Assembly: GCA_900642245.1 (NCBI GenBank)
Contig: CAAAJI010000008.1
Location: forward strand, 636,617 to 700,616
Source of the DNA: Fragilaria radians
Lineage: Eukaryota > Bacillariophyta > Fragilariophyceae > Fragilariales > Fragilariaceae
Reading direction: 5' to 3'
DNA: 64,000 nt
A program made the translations under genes and the position numbers. The notes under the pieces were generated by a model. The model ran no database searches and had not been told where the DNA came from. It saw only the letters and a list, made by a program, of their open reading frames with translations. Shown piece by piece: positions 22,419-33,067 of the stretch. The first letter of the stretch is position 1, and the number at the start of each line of letters is the position of its first letter.

Positions 22419-24563
22419 ATTCCAAGACAATAGATGAGTCGTCAGGAAAAGAAATTCCAACTACGCAAACCAATTCCGAACGATATCAACCTAATTGTTA
22501 AACCAAAGCTTTAAACACGGAAGTTTCGGTTCTTAGTGAGATGAAATTCATCGCTAAAACTTAACGCCTGATCCTTTCTAAACGGTTATCACGTGCAAAG
22601 GCAAAAAACCGTAAAATTTAGGTAGTACCGCGAATTTTTAGGCCACAAGCTTTTTCCTTCTAATGAATAAATCAAGCGATGTCACAATAGCTGCATTCAG
22701 TCAACTCATGCCTCACAACCAATGATTTTCAGAATGGTCAAAAGGTCAAGGCATCTAATTTACTTCCATAATCACAAATTGATGTATAGAGAGGAGTCAA
22801 ACAATACCTAACCTGCACGAATTCAGCATACATTTCCAATTCTTTTAACACTATGAATTCCTACCTATTTTTGCCTATACGAACAATATGTATAAGTTAG
22901 CGTACCTGATCAATTTGACCTGATCACATAATTTAACAACCAAGTCATAAATTAGAATTATCTTTATGCAAAATCAGGATTTAGCAATTCCTACAGGAAG
23001 GATATTGATTGCATTGAGCAAATCCCCCACAAGGCAAGAAGTTAAAAGGGAACATTACCAGAAATGGGAATTCAACAACATTTACTGCCCAAGACACTTT
23101 TAATTGAAGTAAACTCCAAAAATAAATTACCTAAGCGAAGGAGAAAGTTAACTATTGAAATCCCAGTAACAAGTTGGTAGTTATAGAATTGCACACAGAA
23201 AGGCAAGGCATTATTAATATGACTGTCCGACTGTCATTAGACTATGGCTTGTAAAAATGTAATTTAAAGCGTTATCTGTTATACAAAGCTTAGGCATAAG
23301 ATTAATGCCAATTCAGCATTTTATGCACTCTATGTATTGTCTTGACAATTAGGAATTTATGTATTTGGTATTGTCCAAGCTGGGTACACTGGGTCAAGAG
23401 ACTATTTCATTTGATTCTTAAACCAAGAGTTGTGACAATTCAAATATTTAGCATTCATGAAACATCATTGAGGGTGAGAAAATGCTACTTTACTTTCAGG
23501 TGCTGATTTTATAACAAATAATTTACCTCCAAATTTGGTTCTCTCATAATGTATTTGTCAGATGACAAAACTTACCATGCAAAGAAAATCATAATGAAGA
23601 TGTATTCAAAACCATATCAGTAGCTTTGAATAAAATAAGGTTGCCTACAAATCATGGTAGCTCATTGACTAAACAGGGATTCAATATCAGAATACCTTCA
23701 GTACATCCTAATTGGCTTTTTACACCAGAAATGTGTTTTCGAATAAAAGCTAATTGGGATAAGATTGTAAAGCAAACAGATTCTCTGACGATCAATTGAT
23801 AGATTATGTTTCATTTTGTTTCTTCTTTTGTGGACAAAAAGCAAATGTGTGATTATGAGTACCAAACATCGGGAGAATATATTCAAACCGTATTATCACA
23901 ATATTAGATGTTGATGCCACAACTATGCACGTGGAAGGGGAAGCTCATAGGAGAAAAATCCAAAATGAAGATGAATATGCTACAAAACATTACCCAATGG
24001 GAGAAACAGAAGTAAACACGATCTCATAATGTATTATAAATGTGGGAAATTGGCAATAAGGAAAGCTTAATGTCTATTGTACCAAGGAGACAAGGTGGAT
24101 AGCTTCCTAAATTGCCTCACCTTCATGCAAAGAGACAAATGAATATGTATTCCTAGTGTATGAAAGGAGAGAAAGAAAAAAATGTTGCTGATGTATTCCC
24201 AATCATCATATAATGTCAGATGATGATTCAGAGAAGGATTAAGGAATCGCACACATCTACTAGGCATAATCAGGGAGTGAGTGAAATAATCCATCACTCA
24301 TTTTCAAAATCAGCAAAAAAAACATGAATTCCTTTTCCCCCTTATGATTGAGGAAAGTATTGATTATATATGTGTAGATGTAGACAAGGTGGCAAAGAAG
24401 ATAATTTTTAATGCAGTCCAAGGACATCGTTTCATTTTATTTCATTGGACTTCATGCAATTGCGATTGCTTACTTTCTATCCAGCAAAAATTAGATAATG
24501 AATTGAAAATGGAAAAATCATGAAAAATGTTGAGAAGGGATTTTATGTAAAATAACTATTGAC
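22419..24563. other. 2.1-kb intergenic region, no supported gene
   Basis: AT-rich, with only short frames. It separates the 5' end of the unknown acidic gene from the 3' end of the PT-rich surface protein gene. Nothing else recognised. Confidence 0.4.
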
Positions 24564-26342
24564 TCATGAACTGTTCTCACTTGAGCCTACTAATGTGCAT
24601 GACCCGGACGATGGAGTCGTTCCAGTTGTTTCTTGAGTGTGTGAAACCTCATTGGATGATTCAGTCTCTAAAGTGGCATGAATATCACAAGGTTTAGGGA
24701 GTCTGTCACCAAGGAGGACAGAATCGTCATCTTGGTACAAGCATTTGAATTTATCAAAGGTATATATATATTGACCATCATATTCCCAACCAAATGCCAG
24801 GATGCGATTGATGTCTTCCTCATTTGCCATGCCTAATCCCCATTTTTCTGCCTCCTCCAATTTTTTTCGACGATGTACAGCTGTTCTGGTCAATACCAAA
24901 AATGACAGAGTTGTAACTATGAATATTCCGAGTCCCAACCAACGGCTGAAGCTCCAGTCGTTGTCATTGTCAACTCCACTTTGTAATGCATTGGCCTCTT
25001 GACCGGGTTGGCAAACGGCTTCTACTTTCTTCCAATTTTCCTTTAATTCGGCAAGAAAGTACCCGGATTGTATGGATTCCGCAAGTACAGAGAAGAATGT
25101 TTGATTGACATGCACAAAGTACTTTTCATCAGTCAGGTAGGACATTGTATACTTCCACCACTCGATGTTTCCCCTTAGCGTATTTATTTTTGTAAAATTT
25201 GAATTCCGTATGCTCTCCACTAGCAACAAGTCGCAAGAAATGAGTCTGTCTTCCGATGTCCCTTCATCCTCAAGAATTGACCTGGAATAATCTGAGGTTT
25301 GGGTAAACTGAAGCGTTCTTCGAACATGAAAAGGACCTTTTAGAATGGTAATATTGGCAAATTCCCTGACAATATCGACTATCACATGACTGACAATACG
25401 CTGAAAGGAATGAGCGTGTCGAACATGTTTCTCGTCCTCACTATCATAATCATCATTTGGATTAACATTATCATCACCGTCTTCCGAGCTACTATGATCC
25501 ATTTTTTCACGAAATTCAATAGATGTTGGATCCTGATTAGCCTTGCCTGGAAGAGATGGAATTGCGATGCTAAGTGAATAAGTGATGTTTCGAAAGAATT
25601 TGGAATTTAGAAAACACTCGGGTAACTTTGGCTCCTTCTTGAATTCATCATCATGGTGTGTCCCTGGAGGCTTGCTTGAAGGATTGTTTTCGGTTATGGT
25701 TGCACAGTTTGACGGGGAGATTATCGGAGTTGTTGATATTGGAGACTTTGTTACAGGACTGGATGTCTGATTGCCTTGGCTTGGACTTGTAGTTGGTGCC
25801 ATGAACGGTTTATTCTTGATGGGTTCTAATTCTGTACCAACGATCAAGGATGGCTGAATGGATAATTGTGGTTTACCTTGTTCCTGAGGGCTTAATACAT
25901 TGGATAATAATGATGGCGTGATTGATGGCTCAGGCACAGGAAGGTTGTCGGCTAAAGATGTTGGTTCAGCGGTACTGTCTAGTTCCATAGATGATGGGCT
26001 TTCAGAATTTAAGGAATAATGTCTACAGTACAACATAGTATCGTGGCTGTTTTGATCGTCGTCGTCATTTTTCCTAAGCAATGCATCATCGTCGTTGTAT
26101 GTCGTATTATCTTTATTTGGAATGGAATTATTACCATTTGCTGTAGTATTTGTCTGAGTACTGATAAATCTTTCATTCTTATCGGAAATTTGATATATCC
26201 CTATTGATCCATCAGCCATTAGACAGGCCTGACCAACTGAAAAGTCAGCTTTGGAATTCTTTTCATTTTCGCTTTCACCATGTATTGAAATCAGATACTT
26301 CCCTAAGAGGAGAGTAAGAAAGATACTTTTTATTCGTCGCAT
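24564..26342 (-). CDS. Type I membrane protein with PT/S-rich ectodomain
   Basis: A 592-residue protein. Residues 1-22 form a signal peptide (MRRIKSIFLTLLLGKYLISI). A Thr/Asn/Ser/Pro-rich low-complexity ectodomain follows to about residue 235, typical of glycosylated algal surface proteins. A more regular, unrecognised extracellular region (about 240-440) contains several Asn-x-Thr/Ser sites. One transmembrane span lies near 467-488 (LGIFIVTTLSFLVL), followed by HRRKK as a stop-transfer. The roughly 100-residue tail contains WGLGMANEEDINRILAFGWEYDGQYIY, then a Ser/Thr-rich end. It is head-to-head with the EGF-domain gene 281 bp away. Likely a plasma-membrane or wall-associated protein; ligand unknown. 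Confidence 0.8.
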   Translation of the reverse strand: MRRIKSIFLTLLLGKYLISIHGESENEKNSKADFSVGQACLMADGSIGIYQISDKNERFISTQTNTTANGNNSIPNKDNTTYNDDDALLRKNDDDDQNSHDTMLYCRHYSLNSESPSSMELDSTAEPTSLADNLPVPEPSITPSLLSNVLSPQEQGKPQLSIQPSLIVGTELEPIKNKPFMAPTTSPSQGNQTSSPVTKSPISTTPIISPSNCATITENNPSSKPPGTHHDDEFKKEPKLPECFLNSKFFRNITYSLSIAIPSLPGKANQDPTSIEFREKMDHSSSEDGDDNVNPNDDYDSEDEKHVRHAHSFQRIVSHVIVDIVREFANITILKGPFHVRRTLQFTQTSDYSRSILEDEGTSEDRLISCDLLLVESIRNSNFTKINTLRGNIEWWKYTMSYLTDEKYFVHVNQTFFSVLAESIQSGYFLAELKENWKKVEAVCQPGQEANALQSGVDNDNDWSFSRWLGLGIFIVTTLSFLVLTRTAVHRRKKLEEAEKWGLGMANEEDINRILAFGWEYDGQYIYTFDKFKCLYQDDDSVLLGDRLPKPCDIHATLETESSNEVSHTQETTGTTPSSGSCTLVGSSENSS

Positions 26343-26623
26343 TACAGTGTCTATTAAGCTGGATGCTTTGGTTTACAACAACAATGTCTATGAAAATACA
26401 AGTGTTTGGCTGATGAAGAGAAAAACGAACTTGTCTCTTCCTTGTTACTCTTTTGGTGCTTGAGTCAAACCCCATTTCTCGGAGTATATCATTAAGTAAA
26501 GTTTTACATAGAAGTACAATACACAATTCACTTTCGAATATTTTACCTGGAATGAATTTTTGGAATCGTTCCAATATTTCAACCGAAAATTACGGATAAT
26601 TTACTCAAGTAGTCTACGAAGAA
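26343..26623. promoter_or_regulatory. Divergent intergenic region between two surface-protein genes
   Basis: These 281 bases lie between the ATG codons of the PT-rich and EGF-domain membrane proteins, so both promoters and 5' UTRs must fit here. Co-regulation is an inference from geometry and shared cell-surface character. Confidence 0.4.
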
Positions 26624-27367
26624 ATGATTAACTGTTCAAGAATTGCATTCGTCCTCCTTGCGATACTTTCCATTGTGAAAGGTTCGCTATTTCGTCAATT
26701 AAAGTCAAATAGCGATGGAATCCATGCAATCCCCAGTCAGAATGCCCTTCAGTGTTCAATCCATTGTCAAAATCGAGGAACTTGTAGTCTCGTGGAACAT
26801 ACTCATCACAATACATTACCGCAGAGGTGTTCCTGTCCACCAGGATATGGTGGATTGCAATGTGAGATTCCAATGAACTCTTGCTTTACAAGGTTTGGAG
26901 AAGATTATTACTGTCAGGCGGGGTCCCCATGTCTTTTAAGTGCATCTGGAGATCATTTCTGTGATTGCTCCCAAGCCTATACCGGAAGTGCGTTTGCAGG
27001 ACTCAATTGTGTCTTCTCAGCAACGGAATATTGTACTGACGATGCAAGTATTTCCTTCCGTGCGTTTTGTACCAACGGTGGAGCTTGTATGGGTTACGTA
27101 CAAGATGATTCGGTAGACGGTCATCCCGGCTGCTCCTGTACCTCTGGGTTCAATGGAGATCACTGTGAATATTTAGATGGCAAGATTCCTATGTCAGAAC
27201 AAGTTACTGCCTCCAGTACATCGAGCAAGGAAAAGAAAATGTCGTCATTGGATATCTTTCTTATCATCTTTTTCCTTGGAGCCTTTATCACATGTGCTGC
27301 TTCAGTTTGGCGATCGTGGTATCAAAGAAAGCATACTTTTATTCAACCTGATTACGATTACGAATGA
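26624..27367 (+). CDS. Single-pass membrane protein with three EGF-like modules
   Basis: A 247-residue protein. The signal peptide is about residues 1-20 (SRIAFVLLAILSIVKG). Three cysteine-rich modules follow: 44-80 (CSIHCQNRGTCS ... CSCPPGYGGLQC), 87-129 (CFTRFGEDYYC ... CDCSQAYTGSAFAGLNC) and 137-181 (FCTNGGAC ... CSCTSGFNGDHC). The first and third show the standard C-x-N-G-x-C ... C-x-C-x-x-G-[YF]-x-G-x-x-C pattern; the second is looser. A membrane span lies at about 208-228 (LDIFLIIFFLGAFITCAASVW) and the cytoplasmic tail is about 20 residues, ending QPDYDYE. A cell-surface adhesion or signalling role is suggested by domain type only. Confidence 0.85.
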   Translation: MINCSRIAFVLLAILSIVKGSLFRQLKSNSDGIHAIPSQNALQCSIHCQNRGTCSLVEHTHHNTLPQRCSCPPGYGGLQCEIPMNSCFTRFGEDYYCQAGSPCLLSASGDHFCDCSQAYTGSAFAGLNCVFSATEYCTDDASISFRAFCTNGGACMGYVQDDSVDGHPGCSCTSGFNGDHCEYLDGKIPMSEQVTASSTSSKEKKMSSLDIFLIIFFLGAFITCAASVWRSWYQRKHTFIQPDYDYE

Positions 27368-27818
27368 GCATGCTATTGTGTCATACAAAATCATGCAATT
27401 CAATACCATTCATGTTTCTCTGTAATACTAACGTGACTACGCCTTTACTCTACACTGATAAAATGTCATAATACATCCTTTTATTTCATTCGACATTTTC
27501 TCTCCTTTTATGGAACGCATTGATGATACCGTGAAAACAGTTTCACATAGAGCGCCAATTTCTTACTATTCGGCTCCTAGATCAAGTCTTTAAAATAATG
27601 ATAACGAGGTGAAATTCAAAAGCCGGCATTGAAATTAAAATCATACAAACTATAAATGCCACCAGAAATGTCCTTCATGTGAAATCATGACAATCGCATA
27701 TCTCCATTCAAGTATACATTTGGATGCTACCAAACAAAGCTTCTGGAAATATCAAAAATCTCCTTTGATAATTTTGATATTATGGAACAAGTTTCGGCCT
27801 TGAAAAGACAAACCTGTA
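27368..27818. other. Convergent 3' intergenic region
   Basis: 451 bp between the ends of two converging genes. Presumably holds both 3' UTRs; no hairpin or gene recognised. Confidence 0.4.
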
Positions 27819-28490
27819 TCACAATTCTTCCTCAGTGTTGGCAATACTTTTAAACCCAAAAGCAAGGATGAAACCACAAGTTGCTATACCAGAGTATAAA
27901 AGCAAGCCCATAATTACAAGATTTTGAGATTTTTCGACCACATAGGCATCAAGGAATCTGCTAGTCGCCCAAGTTACTAACTCTACTCCGTCTTTATCTC
28001 TATTTTCCTCGGATGACACAATATCTATAATACTCGAAATCACAACTGGTGATGCAGGGAGACTATATCCGATTAACTTTCGAGCTATCCACCCAATCAT
28101 TCCATTATTTGTCAACACAGAATCCAAAATGGAGTGTGTACGCCGTAATGTCTCGAGGGCAGATCGCAAGCTAATGGGATTCTTTTTGCCACCAATGACT
28201 TTTGCTACAGATTTGTAAATCTTTCTTCCAATCGCATCCGCGAAACCTCGTCGAAAGAAGATTTCACGAGCCGCTGAGATCAAACCGAGAGCAAGACCTA
28301 GGGGGCCTAGGACGAATACAGCATCAGCAAGTAACACTAACCATGTAACAAAGGCATAATCAATTATCGATGCAACAATAATTCCTACACCAGTAAAGAT
28401 AAGCCACCCAAGAAAAAGACGCTGTGTCAAAATGAAAAGGATTGAAGAAGCGCTAGGGATATTCGTGGGCTGTTCGTCAATGTCATTCAT
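27819..28490 (-). CDS. Small multi-pass membrane protein of unknown function
   Basis: A 223-residue protein. Two adjacent hydrophobic segments (about 26-46 and 48-75) and one near the C-terminus (about 190-213) are likely membrane spans. The central part is basic then helical, including YKSVAKVIGGKKNP. The first hydrophobic block is rich in Gly/Ala/Leu (VLGPLGLALGLISAA). I do not recognise the family. The clean ATG and continuous frame support a real gene. Confidence 0.65.
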   Translation of the reverse strand: MNDIDEQPTNIPSASSILFILTQRLFLGWLIFTGVGIIVASIIDYAFVTWLVLLADAVFVLGPLGLALGLISAAREIFFRRGFADAIGRKIYKSVAKVIGGKKNPISLRSALETLRRTHSILDSVLTNNGMIGWIARKLIGYSLPASPVVISSIIDIVSSEENRDKDGVELVTWATSRFLDAYVVEKSQNLVIMGLLLYSGIATCGFILAFGFKSIANTEEEL

Positions 28491-29214
28491 ATGATTCTCA
28501 AAGGTGTCTAAATCTCTTTTTTTTGTGTCATATGCCCATTGGTTTTACCTTAACCCTTTTACTTTTTGTTCATCTAGAGTTCGAGATATTTACTCTATAT
28601 TCTTGCAATAGTAGTTGAACGTCTGTTCTATTTTGAAGTTTATACTATAGAATAATATTTTGAATTGTGAGATTAATACATTACTTTTCTAAAACAAACT
28701 AATCCTTTCTTGGCAATCCTAATATTGGTTTATTTACCATTCCAAGTCATCCTTCAACCATTAAGATGTGCCAGAGATATTCTGATATATATATCTAGTT
28801 CTCAAACATGGCAAAGATTTAATATACAATGTTCTTTCATAGCAAATCTAGATGAAGGATAAATTTAACGGTAAACTAGATTCATAACATTAGTTTATAA
28901 AAATGCCTATCAGAACCAAGATTTGAACCCAAGGTGATTTTGATCAAGAAAATTACTTAACCAGTTCACTTGCTACTGTTAGAATTAAAGTTTATAAATA
29001 GTCACAATATCTTACTACAGTAAAAGCATGAGTTGAACTAAAGTTGTGTCAGCTTAATCAAAGTTCATCTCCTCTTCCAATTTTTCAGATTCTAACCGTA
29101 ATTAGTGACCTAGACATACAATACCAAAAGATTGAACTGAACCAATACCCTTTCCTATCCTGTACCACATTCAAATTTGTCAATATTCCCTAAACATTTC
29201 TCTGCATGTATTGC
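28491..29214. other. Intergenic DNA next to copia copy B
   Basis: AT-rich, with no protein gene. It holds a tRNA-like sequence (separate entry) and probably the eroded 3' end of copia copy B: the minus strand carries GGATAGGAAAGGG near 29160, which could be its polypurine tract. Confidence 0.35.
28902..28988 (-). ncRNA. tRNA-like sequence (degenerate tRNA or SINE head)
   Basis: The minus strand contains GGGTTCAAATC, close to the tRNA B box. About 45 nt upstream is GAACTGGTTAAGT, resembling a D-arm/A box. Between them ATTTT/AAAAT can pair around a 7-nt loop CTTGATC. The T stem is mostly G-T pairs and the acceptor stem has mismatches, so it is not a sound tRNA gene. The 10-mer agtttataaa lies on both sides (28892-28901 and 28989-28998), suggesting an inserted copy. 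Confidence 0.3.
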
Positions 29215-32200
29215 CTAAAAATTTTGTGGTTGACATTTTTTGTAAGAATATTAGAATCATTGTTGTTTGTCTTGAAAATTTTTTCTGTTACGATTCCTTC
29301 CAAAAACATTCTCACGAATAAAATGGTATCGTGTGTCAATGTGCCGACTTCGCACGCCAGTCAAAGAATTTTGCGACATAAATAGCGCATCAATATTGTC
29401 TGTTTTGGCCATTTGTATGGTCAATTTTTGGACGAAGTTTTAAGCAAAAATGTGTTGCATCAAACACAAATTTCACAACCCTCAACATCTCAAGGTAAGT
29501 TCCCATTGTCGCCCCATCCATACATTTGGACAACTCTCTTACAATATTACAAAGATCAGGTTATGAATATTTGTCAAATAAGGGAACATGCCAACTCCAG
29601 AGCAATACCTCTTCTGCAGTTCAATGTCAATTGATTCCGACAAACTATTTTAAATCTTGGAGTTCCAGGAGTTTTATAAACTCTTTTCTGTACTACTTCT
29701 TCCTCAAACTTATCTCTTAAATTGTTGATTAGATGCGGTTGAAGGATTAAAACTTCATTTTTCGATTCGTTCTCCAATACCCGACAACTCAGGTAATCAG
29801 TCAGATGCTTTGTAGCTTTGAGATTAAAGACACCTTCCTATAAATCAATAATCAACTTGGTAATTTGAGTTTTATTACCGATAACTAGACAATCATCATC
29901 AAAAATTCCGACGAGAATTACTCCGTTATCATCCCATTTGGCATACCATGGATCACTTATTTTCAACAAAACCAAAACTTTAAGCACTTCAACTAACCAA
30001 GTATTGATAAATAGTCCTTTTTAACTTGAAACACTCGTTCTCTTTAGTCTTCATACCTTCAGGGATATTCTTGTAGATTTCTTTCTGTAGATTTCCATGC
30101 AAAGACGCTGCCAAATTAACGTGGCAATCAACATAACGCGAAAGCTTACATCGTTGATTAGTGGACCCCTCTCATTAATATAGACACCGGGCACTTGACT
30201 TTATCCGCAAGCAACCATTCTTACTTTGAAAATTCCGTTTCGCTTAATTTTTAAGATCCATTTGCACTTAATGCATCTCCTGTCCTTAGGCACTCTTTTA
30301 CTATTAACATCTCATACCTTTCTATTTTCCAAATCATTAAACTCCTTTTTGATCGCCAATCTCCACTTATCCCGGATAACAGGATCCTCACAATCCCAAG
30401 CTTCATCAAAAGTGGTAGGTTCTTTTTCAATAATGATCAAGAGGGTTGTTCCTTCCTTGTCCAAAATCTTTAATGATCTTGCATGCATCCGGATTAAAGC
30501 TACTTTCCAATTGCTTAAATACTTTTAAAGTAGTAGTATTGTTGATATCTTGTGGAATTGAACTTACTATTGAATCTGAAACATCATAAGCCCTTTTGAA
30601 TATAGTCAAGCCGTCCTCGTTATCACTCACATAATGGGAGACTGGTTCTTTCTTCTCCATCCAATCCTTTTGATATAATTTCAATCATTTAATATCTCTT
30701 GAATTCATAATATAATTGGTCTCTAAGTTCGACATTTCATAGACATTGTTAGCATGATTAATTGAGTATCCATCAAACATTGAACATCACTCTTTGCAGT
30801 GACTACACGAATTTCTCCAAAGCACCTGTAGCTTTCCCGGACCCTTGGCTTTGTCCCAAATGTTAATTGATAGGGACTGTTCTTAATTGAGGTATTGTGA
30901 AAGAAAAAGGCAACCTTTCTAGCACACTCAGCCCAAACACCAGACCTTAGGGTGTCCTTTAGTCCCGCACCATTCAATGAAGCTCTAATCCTCCCATACA
31001 AGGTTTGAAATTTCCTTTCAACCTTACCATTTCATTGAGGCGTTCTAGGTCCTGATGACTCAAATATCATGCTCAAACCTCGCGTTCTGAAATGCTTTGT
31101 TCTCACCAGAGTCATCGCACAGGAAAAACATTCACCTCAATCCCAGCAATCTTCAAATCTGTATGCAACGCCGTTATTTTCGTTTTTAACTCATTCTTTG
31201 CCTTTAATAATATACTCCAGCAATAATCAGGACCCAATACATTGCTCCACCAAAGCTTACATCTCTCACGGAACTAATGTCAAGGTACATCCTTTCTCCA
31301 GGGACCTGACTCCCTCCTTTCCCCACTTTGTTGACATTTTTCCGTCTAGCCTTGGCTACAGTGCAGTCTTGGCAAACTTCAACATCACCCATTAACTTAA
31401 AGCCATGGATGTTGGCGGTCCTCTGCAACTTCTCTGTTCCACAGTGATCCAGCTTCTCATGAAACTTGTTTACATCAATGCGCTTATCATGGTCAGGTTT
31501 AGTTGCTGCGTGACAAAAAACTGGAGATGATTGAACCAATACCCTAATTACTGAAACAAAACCATTTGTTGTGCAAAGGACCCTATCAAATGTGACCGAA
31601 ACATGACCTTGGTTGAAATAGTCCAAGGAGTCTAAAGGGAATAAAAAAAGAAAGAGATAAAAAAGATTCTTGTAAAGTTGTAACTACTAACATTTCTTAA
31701 ACATAAAAGATCACGATTCACAAATCTTCAATCCCTAATGAATTAACCCTAAAACAGATAAAACAAATAGGTTGATAAAAAGGGATATCTCCAACAGTCC
31801 TTTTCTAGAGCAAATAGATACACCTTTGTTGCTCAAGGTGAAACGGTTGTTCAAAGCCCTGTTAAGACTAAACAGATTCACTCATAATTCCGGAACATAC
31901 TTGACTTCGTGAAGGGTGATAACTCAACTTGATTCATCAAATTGAATCACATTGCATTTCTGACTTCCAACTTTTTTCAGTCATTTTCCTCCCGTTCACA
32001 AAAGAAATGTCCTTACAACTTTCTTTGACATCAAATAGACCTTCCTTGAAGTTACAGTAGTGTCCACATGCTCCACTGTCGCAAATCCATATATCATTGG
32101 ATAACAAATCTTTAAAGCCATATCACTTAGCCTTTGCAAGGAACATCTCACTCCAAATAGGGCATTCATCAACCTTTCTGCAGAAGGGAATCACGGTAAC
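29215..32200 (-). mobile_element. Degenerate Ty1/copia retroelement, copy B
   Basis: Minus-strand order, with many stops and frameshifts: protease motif WICDSGACGHYC (about 32070), KYVPEL then VNLFSLNRAL (about 31880), GAG-pre-integrase with FHEKLDHCGTEKLQ and CQDC (31540-31370), integrase start YLDISSVRDVSFGGAMYW (about 31240), integrase end YGRIRASLNGAGLKDTL (about 31000), reverse transcriptase with FDDDCLVIG (about 29890), connection domain LILQPHLINNLRDKFEEE (about 29745), and RNase H/C-terminal pieces such as RYLCRKIL and TKNVNHKIF (to about 29215). The catalytic YVDD has become FDDD. The order PR-INT-RT-RH identifies Ty1/copia. Inactive. Outer borders are uncertain. Confidence 0.85.
31625..31795 (-). 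repeat. 171-bp LTR-like insertion inside copia copy B, flanked by agtcc
   Basis: This block interrupts the frame between ...GVSICSRKG and ...VSVTFDRVL of copia B. The pentamer agtcc lies on each side (31620-31624 and 31796-31800), as expected for an LTR-element integration. On the minus strand it starts GTTGGAGATATCCC. It aligns along its length with 35520-35684 and partly with the LTR at 33067. It may be a short solo LTR or a TRIM. Confidence 0.6.
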
Positions 32201-32650
32201 AGTGTTTTAATCAATCCTTTCAACTCACAAGATGAATGGCGTAAAGCAATAATGAGAGTGCAGCAACAGATTCCCAAATAAACTTAATGGAATATACAAA
32301 AGAGAACTAAACAGGTAGAGAACTTGTCTCTACACTTGACAAAGATGAAAGTAGTTGAGATGGATAACTTAAGCAAACAAGTCGCAATAAAAATTGTGAT
32401 TATTTGCTCTATGTTAGACTATAGAAAGTACACAATGAAGAATTATGATCTATTTTAAGCCATTTTCTATTTAGCCTTGTGTAGTTTAGAGCTTCTCTCA
32501 AGAGATGTTCTTGAACTCCTTTCAAGAGATGTTTGATATATCTTCTCTTGAAGATTTTGACCTTTCTAGAACCTTTCGGCCCAAATGATTCGGCAAGTCT
32601 CTGCAACTTGTGAATAAGGATAAGTTGGCATGTCAATGCAGACACGTTGG
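32201..32650. other. Region between the two copia copies
   Basis: Contains the eroded 5' end of copy B (gag or LTR) on the minus strand. No intact frame. Confidence 0.3.
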
Positions 32651-33067
32651 CTGTCAATAAGGAATAAGTAAATTATTCTTCAAACTCTTTTAATCTTAGA
32701 GAATTGGATTTCTAATTATTCTTTAAATAGATTGTTTATTCGTGCCGTCTAGTTTAGATCTGGTACTGGATTGTATATATATACTTTTCCATTTTTAAGT
32801 AACGCTTGATTTTCACTAGGGTTGTCTTATGAATGATCATCATCTATAAAAGGAGAGAAAAAATGCACCTTATCCAAAGTTAGATGAGTAAATTCAAGAA
32901 CATTATGATTCTACTACTATATACTATGCACTAACGGTAATGGACATCTCCTTATACCAGTACACGCTCACATCTCTCACGCATTCTTCAATATCCTAAT
33001 TTCTCTATTGGGTAACCTAAACAAATATAAACTATATGGGTTAATTTGTTAAATATCCTCCAAAACA
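32651..33067 (-). mobile_element. LTR of copia copy A (3' LTR)
   Basis: On the minus strand the unit begins TGTTTTGGAGGATATTT at 33067, and the last codons of copy A's pol run into it. It contains TAGTGCATAGTATATA and a GTGTACTGGTATAAGGAGA block that aligns with the LTR-like copies at 15.6 and 53.4 kb. Its first ~70 bases also match 35684-35610. The far border near 32.65 kb is a guess. Confidence 0.5.

Noticed and set aside
30226..31395. Plus-strand frames at 30226-30528 and 31069-31395
   Set aside because: They lie antisense to copia integrase and linker sequence that is clearly coding in the minus direction.
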